From Desulfobacterium sp. (GTDB lineage Bacteria; Desulfobacterota; Desulfobacteria; Desulfobacterales; Desulfobacteraceae), in assembly GCA_030145245.1 (NCBI GenBank), contig JAQYWC010000030.1, positions 107,167 through 171,166 of the forward strand: a stretch of DNA of 64,000 nt. The letters run 5' to 3'. Position 1 is the first letter of the stretch, and every line of letters starts with the position of its first letter. This document shows positions 18,897 to 28,222 of this stretch, piece after piece. The notes under the pieces were generated by a model, which was not told the origin of the DNA, ran no database searches, and was given only the letters and a program-made list of their open reading frames with translations. The translations under genes were made by a program, and so were the position numbers.

Positions 18897-20375
18897 TTAA
18901 ACGTTTGCATCCCAGCCCATGCGGTCTATGCTGTGTTTTCGAAGGAGGGTGTAGAGCCTGGTTCGGCTAAGGCCGGAGATGGCGCATGCTTCTTTGATAT
19001 TGCCCCGGCTGGTTCTCACCAGTTTCTGAAGATAGCGTTTCTCGATCCGGTTGAGTTCGCTCACCCGATAGGCTTTAAAGTCCGGAAGGGGAATATGCGA
19101 TTCTGCCTCTTTTTCGGAAACTCGCGGCATCACACTCCCACGCGGTTCTGCAAATGGAGGAGATATCGGCGTTTTCTCCCGCCTTGGAACAGGAGCGACT
19201 GCCGATCGGGCCATGGTGATACGGATCCTTTCGGGAAGGTGCTTGGAGTAAAGCTCCGGCTCGTAATAGGCATTATTAATGGAGGCATCCAGTACATTGA
19301 CCAGTTCGCGTACATTGCCCGGCCAGTGATAGCCGGAAAGAGCGGATAAAAAGTCCTGGGAGATGCGTTTCGGCTCAACACCAAGAGCGGCGTAGCTTTT
19401 CGCGCTGAGCTGTGTCACCAGGTCGGGAAGGTCTTCGACCCGGATGCGCAAAGGGGGCAGATGGAGGGAAATGGCGTCAAGGCGATAGAGGAGGTCCTCA
19501 CGGAAGAGCCCCTGCTTCACCATGTCCGGAAGGTCCCTGTTGGTGGCTGCCACCAGCCGGAAATCACTGGCAACCTCTCTCCTGCTTCCCACGGGGCGGT
19601 AGCGCCGTTCCTGAAGAACTCGTAAAAAGGCCTTCTGAAGATTCAGGTTCATCTCCCCCACCTCGTCAAGGAAAAGGGTCCCGCCGTTGGCAAGCCCCAC
19701 CAGGCCTTCGCTGGCCTTATCGGCGCCGGTAAAAGCCCCCTTTTCATGGCCGAAGAGCGCACTCTCAACAAGATTCTCCGGAAGGGCTGCGCAGTCCACC
19801 ACGACAAACCTGCTTCCGCAGCGGTTGCTGTTAGTGTGAATGGCCCGGGCGAACAGCTCTTTGCCCGTTCCTGTCTCACCGGTAATGATAACGTTGGACA
19901 GACTCTGAGAGGCCTTGGCCACAGTGCTCAGGCTCTCCTGAATCCGGGGACTCTCCCCCACGATCCCCACCCGGTCAAGAATTCGGTCCGACCGATCGGC
20001 AAGGCTGATGTTGTTCCGGTACTTCAGCACCAGATCCAGGGGTTGAATGATCTTTTTAGGCGAGAGGGGCTTCTGGATATACTCCCAGGCGCCGTTCCGA
20101 ATGGCTTGTTCCGCCCCATCCGAGTCCCCCATACCGGTCATGACAATGATCTCTGGCGGAAACTCTGTCTCCAGAATATCCTTCATCACATCGAGCCCGC
20201 TGCCGTCGGGCATGCACACATCCAGAAACACCACATCAAAGTTCCCGCTCATTGCCATCTGAACGCCCTGGGCAAGGGTCTGCGCACTGACGGCCATGTT
20301 GTTCACATGTTTTACCAGATCACACAGCATGGTGCACGTTGCCTGATCATCATCAATAATCAATACATTGGCCAT
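18897..20375 (-). CDS. Sigma-54-dependent response regulator (NtrC family)
   Basis: A 492-residue protein: receiver domain with acidic D8-D9-D10 pocket and phospho-acceptor D52 (F-L-D-V-C-M-P-D), AAA+ domain with Walker A G-E-T-G-T-G-K (166-172) and the sigma-54-contacting G-A-F-T-G-A loop (213-218), and a C-terminal Fis-type helix-turn-helix ([16 protein letters not shown]). It follows the hybrid kinase gene by 24 bp in the same direction, so the two form a pair. The only clean -24/-12 promoter nearby drives the PHP-domain gene, the likely target (inference). Confidence 0.9.
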   Translation of the reverse strand: MANVLIIDDDQATCTMLCDLVKHVNNMAVSAQTLAQGVQMAMSGNFDVVFLDVCMPDGSGLDVMKDILETEFPPEIIVMTGMGDSDGAEQAIRNGAWEYIQKPLSPKKIIQPLDLVLKYRNNISLADRSDRILDRVGIVGESPRIQESLSTVAKASQSLSNVIITGETGTGKELFARAIHTNSNRCGSRFVVVDCAALPENLVESALFGHEKGAFTGADKASEGLVGLANGGTLFLDEVGEMNLNLQKAFLRVLQERRYRPVGSRREVASDFRLVAATNRDLPDMVKQGLFREDLLYRLDAISLHLPPLRIRVEDLPDLVTQLSAKSYAALGVEPKRISQDFLSALSGYHWPGNVRELVNVLDASINNAYYEPELYSKHLPERIRITMARSAVAPVPRREKTPISPPFAEPRGSVMPRVSEKEAESHIPLPDFKAYRVSELNRIEKRYLQKLVRTSRGNIKEACAISGLSRTRLYTLLRKHSIDRMGWDANV

Positions 20376-20399
20376 AACATCACTCTCTCCATTTTCCCA

Positions 20400-22973
20400 T
20401 CATGCCATTGCGCACTTGTCCCGATGAACGATGCGGCTGACCAGATCGCCCAGCTGGCGTGCACCGATGGGTTTTTTCATAAATTTACAGATGCCTGCAC
20501 GTCGGGCCTCCGCCTCGAGATCCGGTGAACTGAACCCCGTGCAGAGCACCACGGGAATGTCAGGCCGTACCGCCAGAATCTCAACGGCAAGATCGAAACC
20601 CGTCATCTCAGGCATTGTCTGATCCGTGATCACCAGATCGAAACCGTCCGGATTTTCCATAAAAAGGTCCCTTGCACGGATGCTGCTGGTCTCTTTCACC
20701 ACATCATATCCAAGGTGCCCCAGAATCTCGGAACTGAGTTTCACCAGCCCCGCCTCATCATCCACAAACAGGATTTTCCCATTGCCCCGGGACACCTTTT
20801 TCAGGTCCTCTCCCTTCTTTTCAGGGCATCTGCCGATTCCCACCGGAAGAAGCAGATGAAAGGCCGTTCCTATCTCCGGAGAAGATTCAACTGTAACCGT
20901 GCCGTTCAAACTCTCCACAATGCCATGGACAACCGCAAGCCCCATGCCAGTGCCGTCACCCGTTTTCTTGGTGGTGAAGAAAGGCTCAAAAATACGGGCC
21001 ATCACCCGGGGCTCAATACCGGGTCCCGTATCAGAGACGGACAGCCTGAGATGGGGACCTGTAAGCTTTGCTTCTTCCCCATGGAGCGCGGCATCGGTGA
21101 GACCCACCCTGAGGGTTCCTCCCGTCTCCTGCATGGCGTAAGAAGCGTTGCTGCAAAGATTCAGCAGAACCTGATGCACCTGCGTGGCATTGGCCAGCAC
21201 CACATCACTGGTACACTCAATGACCTCTTCAATGGCAATGGTTGAGGGAATGGACGCCCGAAGGAATTTAAGGCTCTCCTTGACAATGGGAATCAGTCCC
21301 AGCAGGCTCCTGTCCTGATCCCCCCGACGGCTGAAGGTGAGAATCTGATCCACAAGCTCCCGCGCCCGATACGCGCCTTCCAGCATATACCCGATACGTT
21401 CGGCAACCCGATCGTTCTTCTCCACATCAAACATCTCAATCAGTTCTCCATACCCGATGATGCTGCCCAGGATATTGTTGAAGTCATGGGCAATGCCGCC
21501 GGCCAGCGTACCGATCGCCTCCATTTTCTGAGACTGCTGAAGTTGAGCTTCAAGGGTCTTCTGCTCTGTCAGGTCCCGTTCATTCACCACGACACCGACA
21601 ACGGCATTGTTTTCATTAAAAATAGGAGAGAAGGTAAAATCGATGAACCGGCGCCCCCGGACCGGTGTGTTCACCCAGGAGCAATGGTTTGCACTCTCCC
21701 CTTTCAGACATGCTTCAAGAGGGTGTTTCACATGCTCCCTGAAAAGCGCCTCCCCCATCACCCCGGACACGGAACGATTGACAAGGGAGGCTCTGTCCCT
21801 TCCCCAGGATGCAATGTACGCGGCATTCACCGCCTGGATGACAAGGTTTCCATCGGTCAGCCACATTCCGTCACTGAAAGCTGCCACCATCTGCTCATAC
21901 TTTCTCAACTCCTCTTCCGAACGCTTGCGCCTTGTAATGTCCCGGGCAATGCCCATGGCCCCCACGGGAGAACCATCAAGGTCTGTTTGAATGGTGATGT
22001 TAAGTTCCATATGAACCAGCGAGCCATCCCGCCTGGTTACCTGGATTTCATGCAGGTTATCGCTCCCCGCCAGGACGCCCTTTTTCAATTTCTCGAAAGC
22101 ATCCCTTGTGTCGCCTAAAGCAAGAAGCCGGTGAAAGGGTTTCCCCAGGAAATCCGCCGCCTGAAATCCCGTCCATTTTTCAAAATTCCGGTTCATGTAG
22201 ATCAAACAGCCGTCCGGGTCCGTCCGGAATATGATGTCCGTGGTTCCCTCGACCAGGTTTCTGTATTTTGTTTCACTCTCCCGTACCCTGCTGTCCCTTG
22301 AAGCCACCTGCTCCACCATAATATTGAACTCATCGGCAATCTCGGAAAGTTCATTTTTATTTTTCAAACGCACCCGCCGGGAATAATCCCCCGCAGAGAT
22401 CCTTCGAAAGGCCGTCCCCATCACAGCCAATGGGTTGAGAATCTGCCGGTTGATAAGAACCCAGCTGGTCCCCACCACGACAAAAAGGGCCGTGAACATA
22501 ATGGCAAGATCCGAGAGAATCATCTGCTTTGTCATCATCCACACATCACCATTGGTAAAGGCCATGGCAATGCGGCCTATGGTTCTGCCGTTGTAGAGTA
22601 CGGGCCGTTCAAGTTCCCAACGGAACTTCTCCCTGACAGAGGCATGTCCCCGCCGGTCAAACCTAACCATGCCCCGCCCCTGTTCATCAAAAACCGACAG
22701 ATGAAGAAGGCTCTTATCGTTGCTAAGTATATCGGCAAAGGTCCGGACAAAAGCCTCATCATAATGCCAGAGCGGCTGTACCAGAGTCTCCACCGCTTTG
22801 TCCATGGTGTTCTCCGCCCTTGTCGCCAGCATCCGGGTGTTCCGCACATAGACCATATAACTGTCGGTCACCGTCACAATAATGCAGGTGATCCCCAGAA
22901 CCATAAAAAGAGCGTAGGTAAAATCGGTCTTCAAGGAAGCCCGCCTGCCGGATTCACAGTGCTGCTCGTTCAT
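20400..22973 (-). CDS. Hybrid sensor histidine kinase (HAMP-PAS-PAS-HisKA-HATPase-REC)
   Basis: An 857-residue membrane kinase. A first membrane helix (~17-37) and a second (~155-175) bracket a periplasmic sensor region. A HAMP domain comes next, then two PAS domains with PAC tails (Y-R-N-L-V-E-G-T-T-D-I-I-F-R-T-D and a second from ~360), a HisKA box with the phospho-His (G-G-I-A-H-D-F-N-N-I-L-G), and a HATPase domain with N, G1 (D-T-G-P-G-I) and G2 (G-T-G-M-G-L-A) boxes. The C-terminal receiver domain has D-L-V-I-T-D-Q-T-M-P. The receiver suggests a relay or self-tuning step before the NtrC-type partner downstream. The signal is unknown. Confidence 0.9.
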   Translation of the reverse strand: MNEQHCESGRRASLKTDFTYALFMVLGITCIIVTVTDSYMVYVRNTRMLATRAENTMDKAVETLVQPLWHYDEAFVRTFADILSNDKSLLHLSVFDEQGRGMVRFDRRGHASVREKFRWELERPVLYNGRTIGRIAMAFTNGDVWMMTKQMILSDLAIMFTALFVVVGTSWVLINRQILNPLAVMGTAFRRISAGDYSRRVRLKNKNELSEIADEFNIMVEQVASRDSRVRESETKYRNLVEGTTDIIFRTDPDGCLIYMNRNFEKWTGFQAADFLGKPFHRLLALGDTRDAFEKLKKGVLAGSDNLHEIQVTRRDGSLVHMELNITIQTDLDGSPVGAMGIARDITRRKRSEEELRKYEQMVAAFSDGMWLTDGNLVIQAVNAAYIASWGRDRASLVNRSVSGVMGEALFREHVKHPLEACLKGESANHCSWVNTPVRGRRFIDFTFSPIFNENNAVVGVVVNERDLTEQKTLEAQLQQSQKMEAIGTLAGGIAHDFNNILGSIIGYGELIEMFDVEKNDRVAERIGYMLEGAYRARELVDQILTFSRRGDQDRSLLGLIPIVKESLKFLRASIPSTIAIEEVIECTSDVVLANATQVHQVLLNLCSNASYAMQETGGTLRVGLTDAALHGEEAKLTGPHLRLSVSDTGPGIEPRVMARIFEPFFTTKKTGDGTGMGLAVVHGIVESLNGTVTVESSPEIGTAFHLLLPVGIGRCPEKKGEDLKKVSRGNGKILFVDDEAGLVKLSSEILGHLGYDVVKETSSIRARDLFMENPDGFDLVITDQTMPEMTGFDLAVEILAVRPDIPVVLCTGFSSPDLEAEARRAGICKFMKKPIGARQLGDLVSRIVHRDKCAMA

Positions 22974-23318
22974 CGTCCCCTCTCCACTGCCTTGCCAATT
23001 GATCCCATCTCTTCCCCATATACATCAGCCACCCTGCTCCTGCGGACCTTACGGCAGGTCTCCATCAAACGACCAAGTAAATAAGACCGCAAATACGCTG
23101 CCGAAGGATGCCGGAGCCATGCCCGCCAAGGCCTCAAAGAACAGAACAAATACTCTATTTTACCAAATTATTGTACCCTTTTTTGTAAACAGACCATCAG
23201 CCCCGGTGAACACCCCATCCCTGGCTCTTCCAACTTGTCTAAAAACAGGGAAGTGTGATAAGAACCCTGAATGCTTGAAGGTAGAGACTTAAGATCAAAC
23301 CGGCGACAAGGGGGTATC

Positions 23319-24146
23319 ATGCCAACTATTTTTTTCCCATTCACACGTTTTATCCCCCTTTTTGTACTGTTGGCATGGCTGCTCCTTCCCTTTCCGGCAC
23401 AGGCAGATCCCAATCCCAGCCCTTTGAGGATCTGTAACGACGAAGCGCTCTGGCCCCCCTTTGTCTACCGGGAAAAGGAAACAGGCAAGCTCACCGGCGC
23501 CTCGGTTGAGATTGTCGAAGAGATTTTCAGGCGCAAGGATATCCCCATCAATATCTCACTGCTCCCCTGGAAACGATGCCTCAACCAGGTGGAGTTCGGT
23601 TTAAGCGATGCCGTTTTCGATATCAGCAGCAATGAAGAGAGATGCCGCCGCTTTCTCATCAGCACACCACTCTACCAGGTTCAGCCGGTCTTATTCTATC
23701 TCAAGGAGAAATATCCCCATGGCCCCCGGATCGAGTCGCCTTCGGATCTTCGCAATTTTCGCATCGGCAGTGTGTTGGGCTACAATATACGCATCCTCCC
23801 CCTTGACACCTCCCACGTGAATTCAGGAGCAAAAACCGTCCAGGCTCTCTTTCAAATGCTGCGCTCCGACCGCATCGACCTGGCCCTTTACTATTACGAA
23901 GCGGCCGCAGGTTTTGCTGACCTTGACATTATAAACCTAACGGGCCTCTCTCACCTTAAGGTCCCCGATGCGGCCCCCCTGCTCTTCCACATGATGGTCG
24001 CTAAAAAGCACGAATCAGAACCGCTCCTGGAAATAATCAACGATGGAATCAGAACACTCCGGCAGGAAGGCCTTTTGCAGCAAATCCTGGACAAATATGA
24101 ACTTTCAAACACCCTTCCCCATCTTCCACGCGAAAAACCACTCTGA
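23319..24146 (+). CDS. Periplasmic solute-binding protein, family 3-like
   Basis: The 275-residue protein has a signal peptide (hydrophobic L-F-V-L-L-A-W-L-L-L, cut after A-Q-A) and an SBP_bac_3-type body: I-C-N-D-E-A-L-W-P-P-F-V-Y near the N-terminus, then S-V-E-I-V-E-E-I-F and L-P-W-K-R-C-L-N. The ATG at 23319, behind AAGGGGG, is preferred to the upstream start at 23271. No permease or ATPase gene is near. Solitary proteins of this type in these bacteria may be signal sensors rather than transport parts. It lies between two kinase genes, which would allow such a role, but this is a guess. Confidence 0.75.
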   Translation: MPTIFFPFTRFIPLFVLLAWLLLPFPAQADPNPSPLRICNDEALWPPFVYREKETGKLTGASVEIVEEIFRRKDIPINISLLPWKRCLNQVEFGLSDAVFDISSNEERCRRFLISTPLYQVQPVLFYLKEKYPHGPRIESPSDLRNFRIGSVLGYNIRILPLDTSHVNSGAKTVQALFQMLRSDRIDLALYYYEAAAGFADLDIINLTGLSHLKVPDAAPLLFHMMVAKKHESEPLLEIINDGIRTLRQEGLLQQILDKYELSNTLPHLPREKPL

Positions 24147-24209
24147 AAAAATCGACGGCACCGACATCTATCTGAATCGGGAGGAACGGTTACGCACAAG
24201 GCCAGGCTA

Positions 24210-25811
24210 TCAGGACTGATCCCCGGGAAAAACAGGCCAGCTTATTTGAAAAGCTGCTCCCCCCAGGGATGAGGCTTCGATCCGGACCTCTCCCCCATGG
24301 CGGGCGACAATACTTCGGACAATGGCAAGGCCCAATCCGTGGTTTCCCGATTCCCGATCCCGGCCATCATCCAGCCGGGTGAACGGGATAAATACCTTTT
24401 CCCGCTGGGCTTCGGCAATTCCGCATCCATCGTCTTCAACGTTCAGATGATAGTGTGCTCCATCCAACTCAAGTGAGACCAACACCGTTTTTTTGGCGTA
24501 GCGAATTCCATTGGAGATGAGATTGCTAAGGGCACGGGCCATCAGGTGGGGTTCAAACCGGGCTGTCCTGGCGGTATCGCTCTGAACCGAGTGGTACCTG
24601 ACCTCAATTCCGGAATTATTTTTAAAAAAGGGTTCGACACATTCTTTCAACCAATTCGCAGAATTGACCTCACGGAACTTCGGATCGATCAGACCATGCT
24701 CCATTCGGGAATAAAACAGCAGTTCCTGAATCAGCTTGTCCAGCTCCTCAATGTTCAGCTCGATCTCCTGGGAAAGGGTGTGCCTTTTTTGTTCATCCCG
24801 GGATTCTTCGATCATGGCAAAAGCGAACCTAAGCCTTGCCAGGGGTGTTCTCAGCTCATGGGATATGGCATCTGCAAGTTCGATGCGATAGGAGATCTCC
24901 GATTCGATCTGTCCTGCCATGGTATTGAATCCCCGTATCAGGTCGGAAATATCCGATCGAGGCGAAGCGTTGACCCGGGAAGTGAGATCCCCTTTTCCAA
25001 AGCGTTCGGCAGCACCGGCCAGCCGGTCCAGGTCCCTCCACAAGGGCCGGGTCCATAGAAATGCACTGAAGCCGATGAGAAGAACAAACAATCCGATGAT
25101 CCCGTAAATGGCGTGGCGAAGAATATAGGATTGACCCTCCAGTAAAGGGCCAAGCTTCAAGTAATAGGGGGTTTCAGGGAGATTGCACCAGACGGTTTCA
25201 TCGTCCATGTCAATCCAGATCCCACTGCGTTTAAATTCCCGGGTTGCCATGGGATCATCAAATTGGGGAACGCTTGTGCCCAGTTTGATGGGAAATCCGA
25301 AAACAGGTTTGATTATTTCAAATGCCTGTTCCGGGCTCATTTGATCATAGCGCTTGAGTTCCAGGCCTATCAGGTGGAGGGTCAGGGCCGTCACACGCTC
25401 ATCCTCCCCCGTATACCAGTATGAACCATGGGTACCTGGTTTCATGCGAAGCACCAGGTCACTATTTTTCAGACGTTTGAAAAAGGTATCTTCTTCATAG
25501 ATACTCTGGAGTTTCCCGTTTTTGATGGCTGAAAGTTCTTTTTCGTCAAGGGATTCAACCTCTTCAAGCGGGAGCAATGAGACAAGGGAGCCAGATGCCG
25601 TCTTCATTGCTTTTATCCGATTGTTCCACTCGCTCCGGGGAGTGTTTGCAAGCTCCCTTGCAGCCAGTTTAAAGACGCCCTGCATGATTCGCAGATCATC
25701 TTTTTTTTCAATCCCACTGAGCAGGGGAAGGAAGATGGCAAAGGTGATGAACAGCCCGGCTGCAAGAGTGAGAAGGACGAGCAGATATAGTTTGATAAAT
25801 ATTTTCTTCAA
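24210..25811 (-). CDS. Orphan sensor histidine kinase (RstB/CpxA-like)
   Basis: A 533-residue kinase with two membrane helices (~8-32 and ~238-260) enclosing a ~200-residue periplasmic domain. HAMP follows (R-F-G-K-G-D-L-T-S-R-V), then HisKA with S-H-E-L-R-T-P-L-A-R and a HATPase domain with N, G1 (D-D-G-C-G-I) and G2 (H-G-L-G-L-A-I-V) boxes. No response regulator is encoded in the same transcript. The nearest, at 26170, is divergent and already has a kinase behind it, so this protein either cross-talks with it or has a distant partner. Confidence 0.85.
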   Translation of the reverse strand: MKKIFIKLYLLVLLTLAAGLFITFAIFLPLLSGIEKKDDLRIMQGVFKLAARELANTPRSEWNNRIKAMKTASGSLVSLLPLEEVESLDEKELSAIKNGKLQSIYEEDTFFKRLKNSDLVLRMKPGTHGSYWYTGEDERVTALTLHLIGLELKRYDQMSPEQAFEIIKPVFGFPIKLGTSVPQFDDPMATREFKRSGIWIDMDDETVWCNLPETPYYLKLGPLLEGQSYILRHAIYGIIGLFVLLIGFSAFLWTRPLWRDLDRLAGAAERFGKGDLTSRVNASPRSDISDLIRGFNTMAGQIESEISYRIELADAISHELRTPLARLRFAFAMIEESRDEQKRHTLSQEIELNIEELDKLIQELLFYSRMEHGLIDPKFREVNSANWLKECVEPFFKNNSGIEVRYHSVQSDTARTARFEPHLMARALSNLISNGIRYAKKTVLVSLELDGAHYHLNVEDDGCGIAEAQREKVFIPFTRLDDGRDRESGNHGLGLAIVRSIVARHGGEVRIEASSLGGAAFQISWPVFPGDQS

Positions 25812-25991
25812 TATCTGCCCGAACCCGCCCTGACAGATATGAGGTTTTCTTTTACAAAAAGATCAAACACAGGACTCAACATATTGATGTTCTCTATATC
25901 CTTTCTTGTTATAAGACCTTTGCTTTATATATGATTTAAATCAATAGATATAGTCCTATTTTGTAAATTACATTCATTTACCCAAGATCAT

Positions 25992-26058
25992 CAAACAGGG
26001 ACAGGCTTATTTTATCGTGCTTTTAACCATTCGTTCATTTGAGCCGGCAAAAAGAGCA
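25992..26058. repeat. Dispersed repeat, copy 2 (half element)
   Basis: This copy matches 10144-10210 closely but lacks the right-hand inverted end of that copy. The match stops where the GTTAACC operator region begins. Confidence 0.65.
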
Positions 26059-26086
26059 GGTTAACGACGGGAAAAAATAAATTCGC

Positions 26087-26127
26087 GTTAACCGGTTGTT
26101 AACCCGGTTAAACCTATAGTATCTATG
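26087..26127 (+). promoter_or_regulatory. Promoter of the response regulator/kinase pair with GTTAACC direct repeats
   Basis: GTTAACC at 26087 and 26098 (11 bp apart) and GTTAAACC at 26107 run into a TATAGT -10 element at 26115-26120. The predicted start near 26127 lies downstream of the ATG at 26125, which supports the GTG at 26170 as the true start codon. The element is shared with the RND promoter region. Confidence 0.65.
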
Positions 26128-26169
26128 GTCTGCATGTGCAGTTATGAAGAAATGTTTAAGGAGAAGCCT

Positions 26170-26850
26170 GTGGCGATAAGTGTATTACTGGTGGAAGACG
26201 ATTTTGATCTTGCCGCAACCGTGGTTCAATACCTTGAACTGGAAGGGATGGTCTGCGACTATGCCATGAACGGGGAGGAAGGGTTCAATCTGATAAGGAA
26301 AAATTCATATGACGTGGTGTTACTGGATGTGATGCTTCCCCGGATGGATGGCCTTGCCGTCTGTACCCGGATGCGCCGGGAGGGACATGATCTGCCGGTG
26401 CTGATGCTCACGGCCAGGGATACCCTGGATGACAAGCTTGCCGGTTTCCGTGCGGGCACCGACGATTACCTGGTCAAGCCCTTTGAACTTGCCGAGGTGG
26501 TGGCAAGAATTCAGGTGCTTGCCCAGCGGAAAAGCGGCCAGGTGCGGCGCCTTGGGGTCGGAGACTTGTACATGGAACTGGACCGGCGGGAAGCTTTCCG
26601 GGCCGGAACTCCCCTCCAGCTGACGCCGACCTGCTGGAAGCTGTTGACGGTGCTCATGCGCAACTTCCCCGGGGCGGTGAGCAAAAGAAAACTGGCCGAA
26701 GCCGTATGGGGGGAGGATCCGCCGGAGAGCAACAGCCTGAAGGTCCATATGCACAAGCTCAGGCAGCAGGTGGACGGAAAAGAAAGGGTCCCCATGATCC
26801 AAACCGTTCCCGGTTACGGCTTTGTATTGAGGAACCATGATGACGCCTAG
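26170..26850 (+). CDS. OmpR-family response regulator
   Basis: A 226-residue protein from the GTG at 26170, which has AAGGAG seven bases upstream. The receiver domain has E9-D10-D11 and phospho-acceptor D53 (V-V-L-L-D-V-M-L-P-R-M-D-G), the conserved Thr in M-L-T-A-R-D, and Lys in V-K-P-F. A winged-helix Trans_reg_C domain follows (L-T-P-T-C-W-K-L-L and R-Q-Q-V-D-G-K). It overlaps or abuts the kinase gene behind it. Matching GTTAACC repeats at its own promoter and the RND promoter make it the best candidate regulator of that pump and of itself (inference). Confidence 0.9.
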   Translation: MAISVLLVEDDFDLAATVVQYLELEGMVCDYAMNGEEGFNLIRKNSYDVVLLDVMLPRMDGLAVCTRMRREGHDLPVLMLTARDTLDDKLAGFRAGTDDYLVKPFELAEVVARIQVLAQRKSGQVRRLGVGDLYMELDRREAFRAGTPLQLTPTCWKLLTVLMRNFPGAVSKRKLAEAVWGEDPPESNSLKVHMHKLRQQVDGKERVPMIQTVPGYGFVLRNHDDA

Positions 26851-28141
26851 CATGAAAACATACATCACCCGGTATCTGGTGGGCATCACCGTACTCATTG
26901 CCCTGCTCTACGGGGTTATCATGAACCTTTATCTGGTCAACGGTCTGGATGCGTCCACACGCCTGGACCTGGAACTTGCAGCAACCCATTTTGAACGGGA
27001 GTATAAAAAAAATCCCCATGCTACCCTGCCCCGGGCTGGAAGACTTCACTCCTACCTGGGTCTGGAGCAACTGCCAAAGGAATACCTGGCGATCTTCCCT
27101 GAAAAAAGACATGGTCACAAGAAGGTGATCTGGGAAGAATCTGAGAACCGGGCCGAAAATGACATAAATGATTGCGCGGGCATTATTTTCATGCCCTACG
27201 ACCTTTATGACGGAAAGCGGCTGTTTCTGCTAAAGATGTATACGGAAGATGATTTTTCCCTGATTGACGGACCGGGCATCGATATGATGATGATGATGGC
27301 CATACCCCTGGGAATCGGTGTCGTGGCCCTGGTTTTCTTTACCGTTCGCTACATGCTGAAAAGGCTCTACCAGCCGGTCCGGCGGCTCACAGGGTGGGCC
27401 GACGAACTGGACCACGCCCTTCTTTCAGCCCCGGTGCCGGATTTCGGATTCGAAGAGGTCAACCTGCTGGCCGGGCGTCTCCACAACAGTATGAAGGAGC
27501 TCGGGGAGATCATCCAGCGGGAGGAGCGGTTCCTGAGAAATGCCAGCCATGAGCTGAGAACCCCCCTGGCCATCCTTCAATCCAATATGGAGCTTCTGGA
27601 CCGCATCTGTCCCAATCCGGAAAAAGCTGAAATCCTGCCCCGCCAGCGCATCAAGAGAACCATATCAAACATGAACTGCCTCACGGAAACCCTGCTATGG
27701 CTTGGCATGGATTCAAGCCGAATCCCGGATCCGGAAAAGGTTGTGCTGAACGACCTGGTGGAGGAACTTGTGACCGAGAGCCGATACCTTCTGGCAAAAA
27801 AACAGGTCCGGGTTGATCTTATATGCAGCCCGGCGACTGTCCGGGTGGTGGCCCATGCCGCCCGCATTGCCGTGGGTAACCTGATCCGTAACGGCTTTCA
27901 GTACACGGCCGAGGGAACGGTTGAAATCAACGTCGCAGGCGCATCCGTGACAGTAAAAAATGTGAACCGGAACAAAACGGATATCGATCGCCACGGCAGC
28001 GACTACGGCCATGGCCTCGGCCTTGTCCTGGTGGCCCAGATCGCGGAAAAGTCGGGATGGAACTATACCAACAGGGCAATCCCCGGGGGACGGGAAGCGA
28101 CACTGGACTTCCCTTCAGCCCCAAAAGTCAAGCTCTGCTGA
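26837..28141 (+). CDS. Sensor histidine kinase partnered with the OmpR-type regulator
   Basis: The 434-residue kinase has membrane helices at ~12-33 and ~152-174, a short periplasmic loop, a HisKA box (A-S-H-E-L-R-T-P-L-A-I) and a HATPase domain with an N-box (N-L-I-R-N-G-F-Q-Y-T) and G2 (G-H-G-L-G-L-V-L-V). The G1 D-x-G-x-G box is replaced by V-K-N-V-N-R-N, as in some small kinases of this type. Its first ATG overlaps the regulator's last codons by 14 bp; a second at 26852 directly follows the regulator's stop. Either way the two are translationally coupled. Confidence 0.85.
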   Translation: MMTPSMKTYITRYLVGITVLIALLYGVIMNLYLVNGLDASTRLDLELAATHFEREYKKNPHATLPRAGRLHSYLGLEQLPKEYLAIFPEKRHGHKKVIWEESENRAENDINDCAGIIFMPYDLYDGKRLFLLKMYTEDDFSLIDGPGIDMMMMMAIPLGIGVVALVFFTVRYMLKRLYQPVRRLTGWADELDHALLSAPVPDFGFEEVNLLAGRLHNSMKELGEIIQREERFLRNASHELRTPLAILQSNMELLDRICPNPEKAEILPRQRIKRTISNMNCLTETLLWLGMDSSRIPDPEKVVLNDLVEELVTESRYLLAKKQVRVDLICSPATVRVVAHAARIAVGNLIRNGFQYTAEGTVEINVAGASVTVKNVNRNKTDIDRHGSDYGHGLGLVLVAQIAEKSGWNYTNRAIPGGREATLDFPSAPKVKLC

Positions 28142-28169
28142 TCCTGGTGCTCTTCCTATCCATTAGTTT

Positions 28170-28200
28170 GCCGGGCCCCCCCTTTGCGGGTCTGCCCGGC
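28170..28200. terminator. GC-rich hairpin between convergent genes
   Basis: GCCGGGC at 28170 pairs with GCCCGGC ending at 28200. The site is between the kinase stop (28141) and the M24 protein stop (28223). The following T-run is weak, so terminator function is tentative. Confidence 0.45.
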
Positions 28201-28222
28201 ATTCTGTCTTTATTACATCGGG

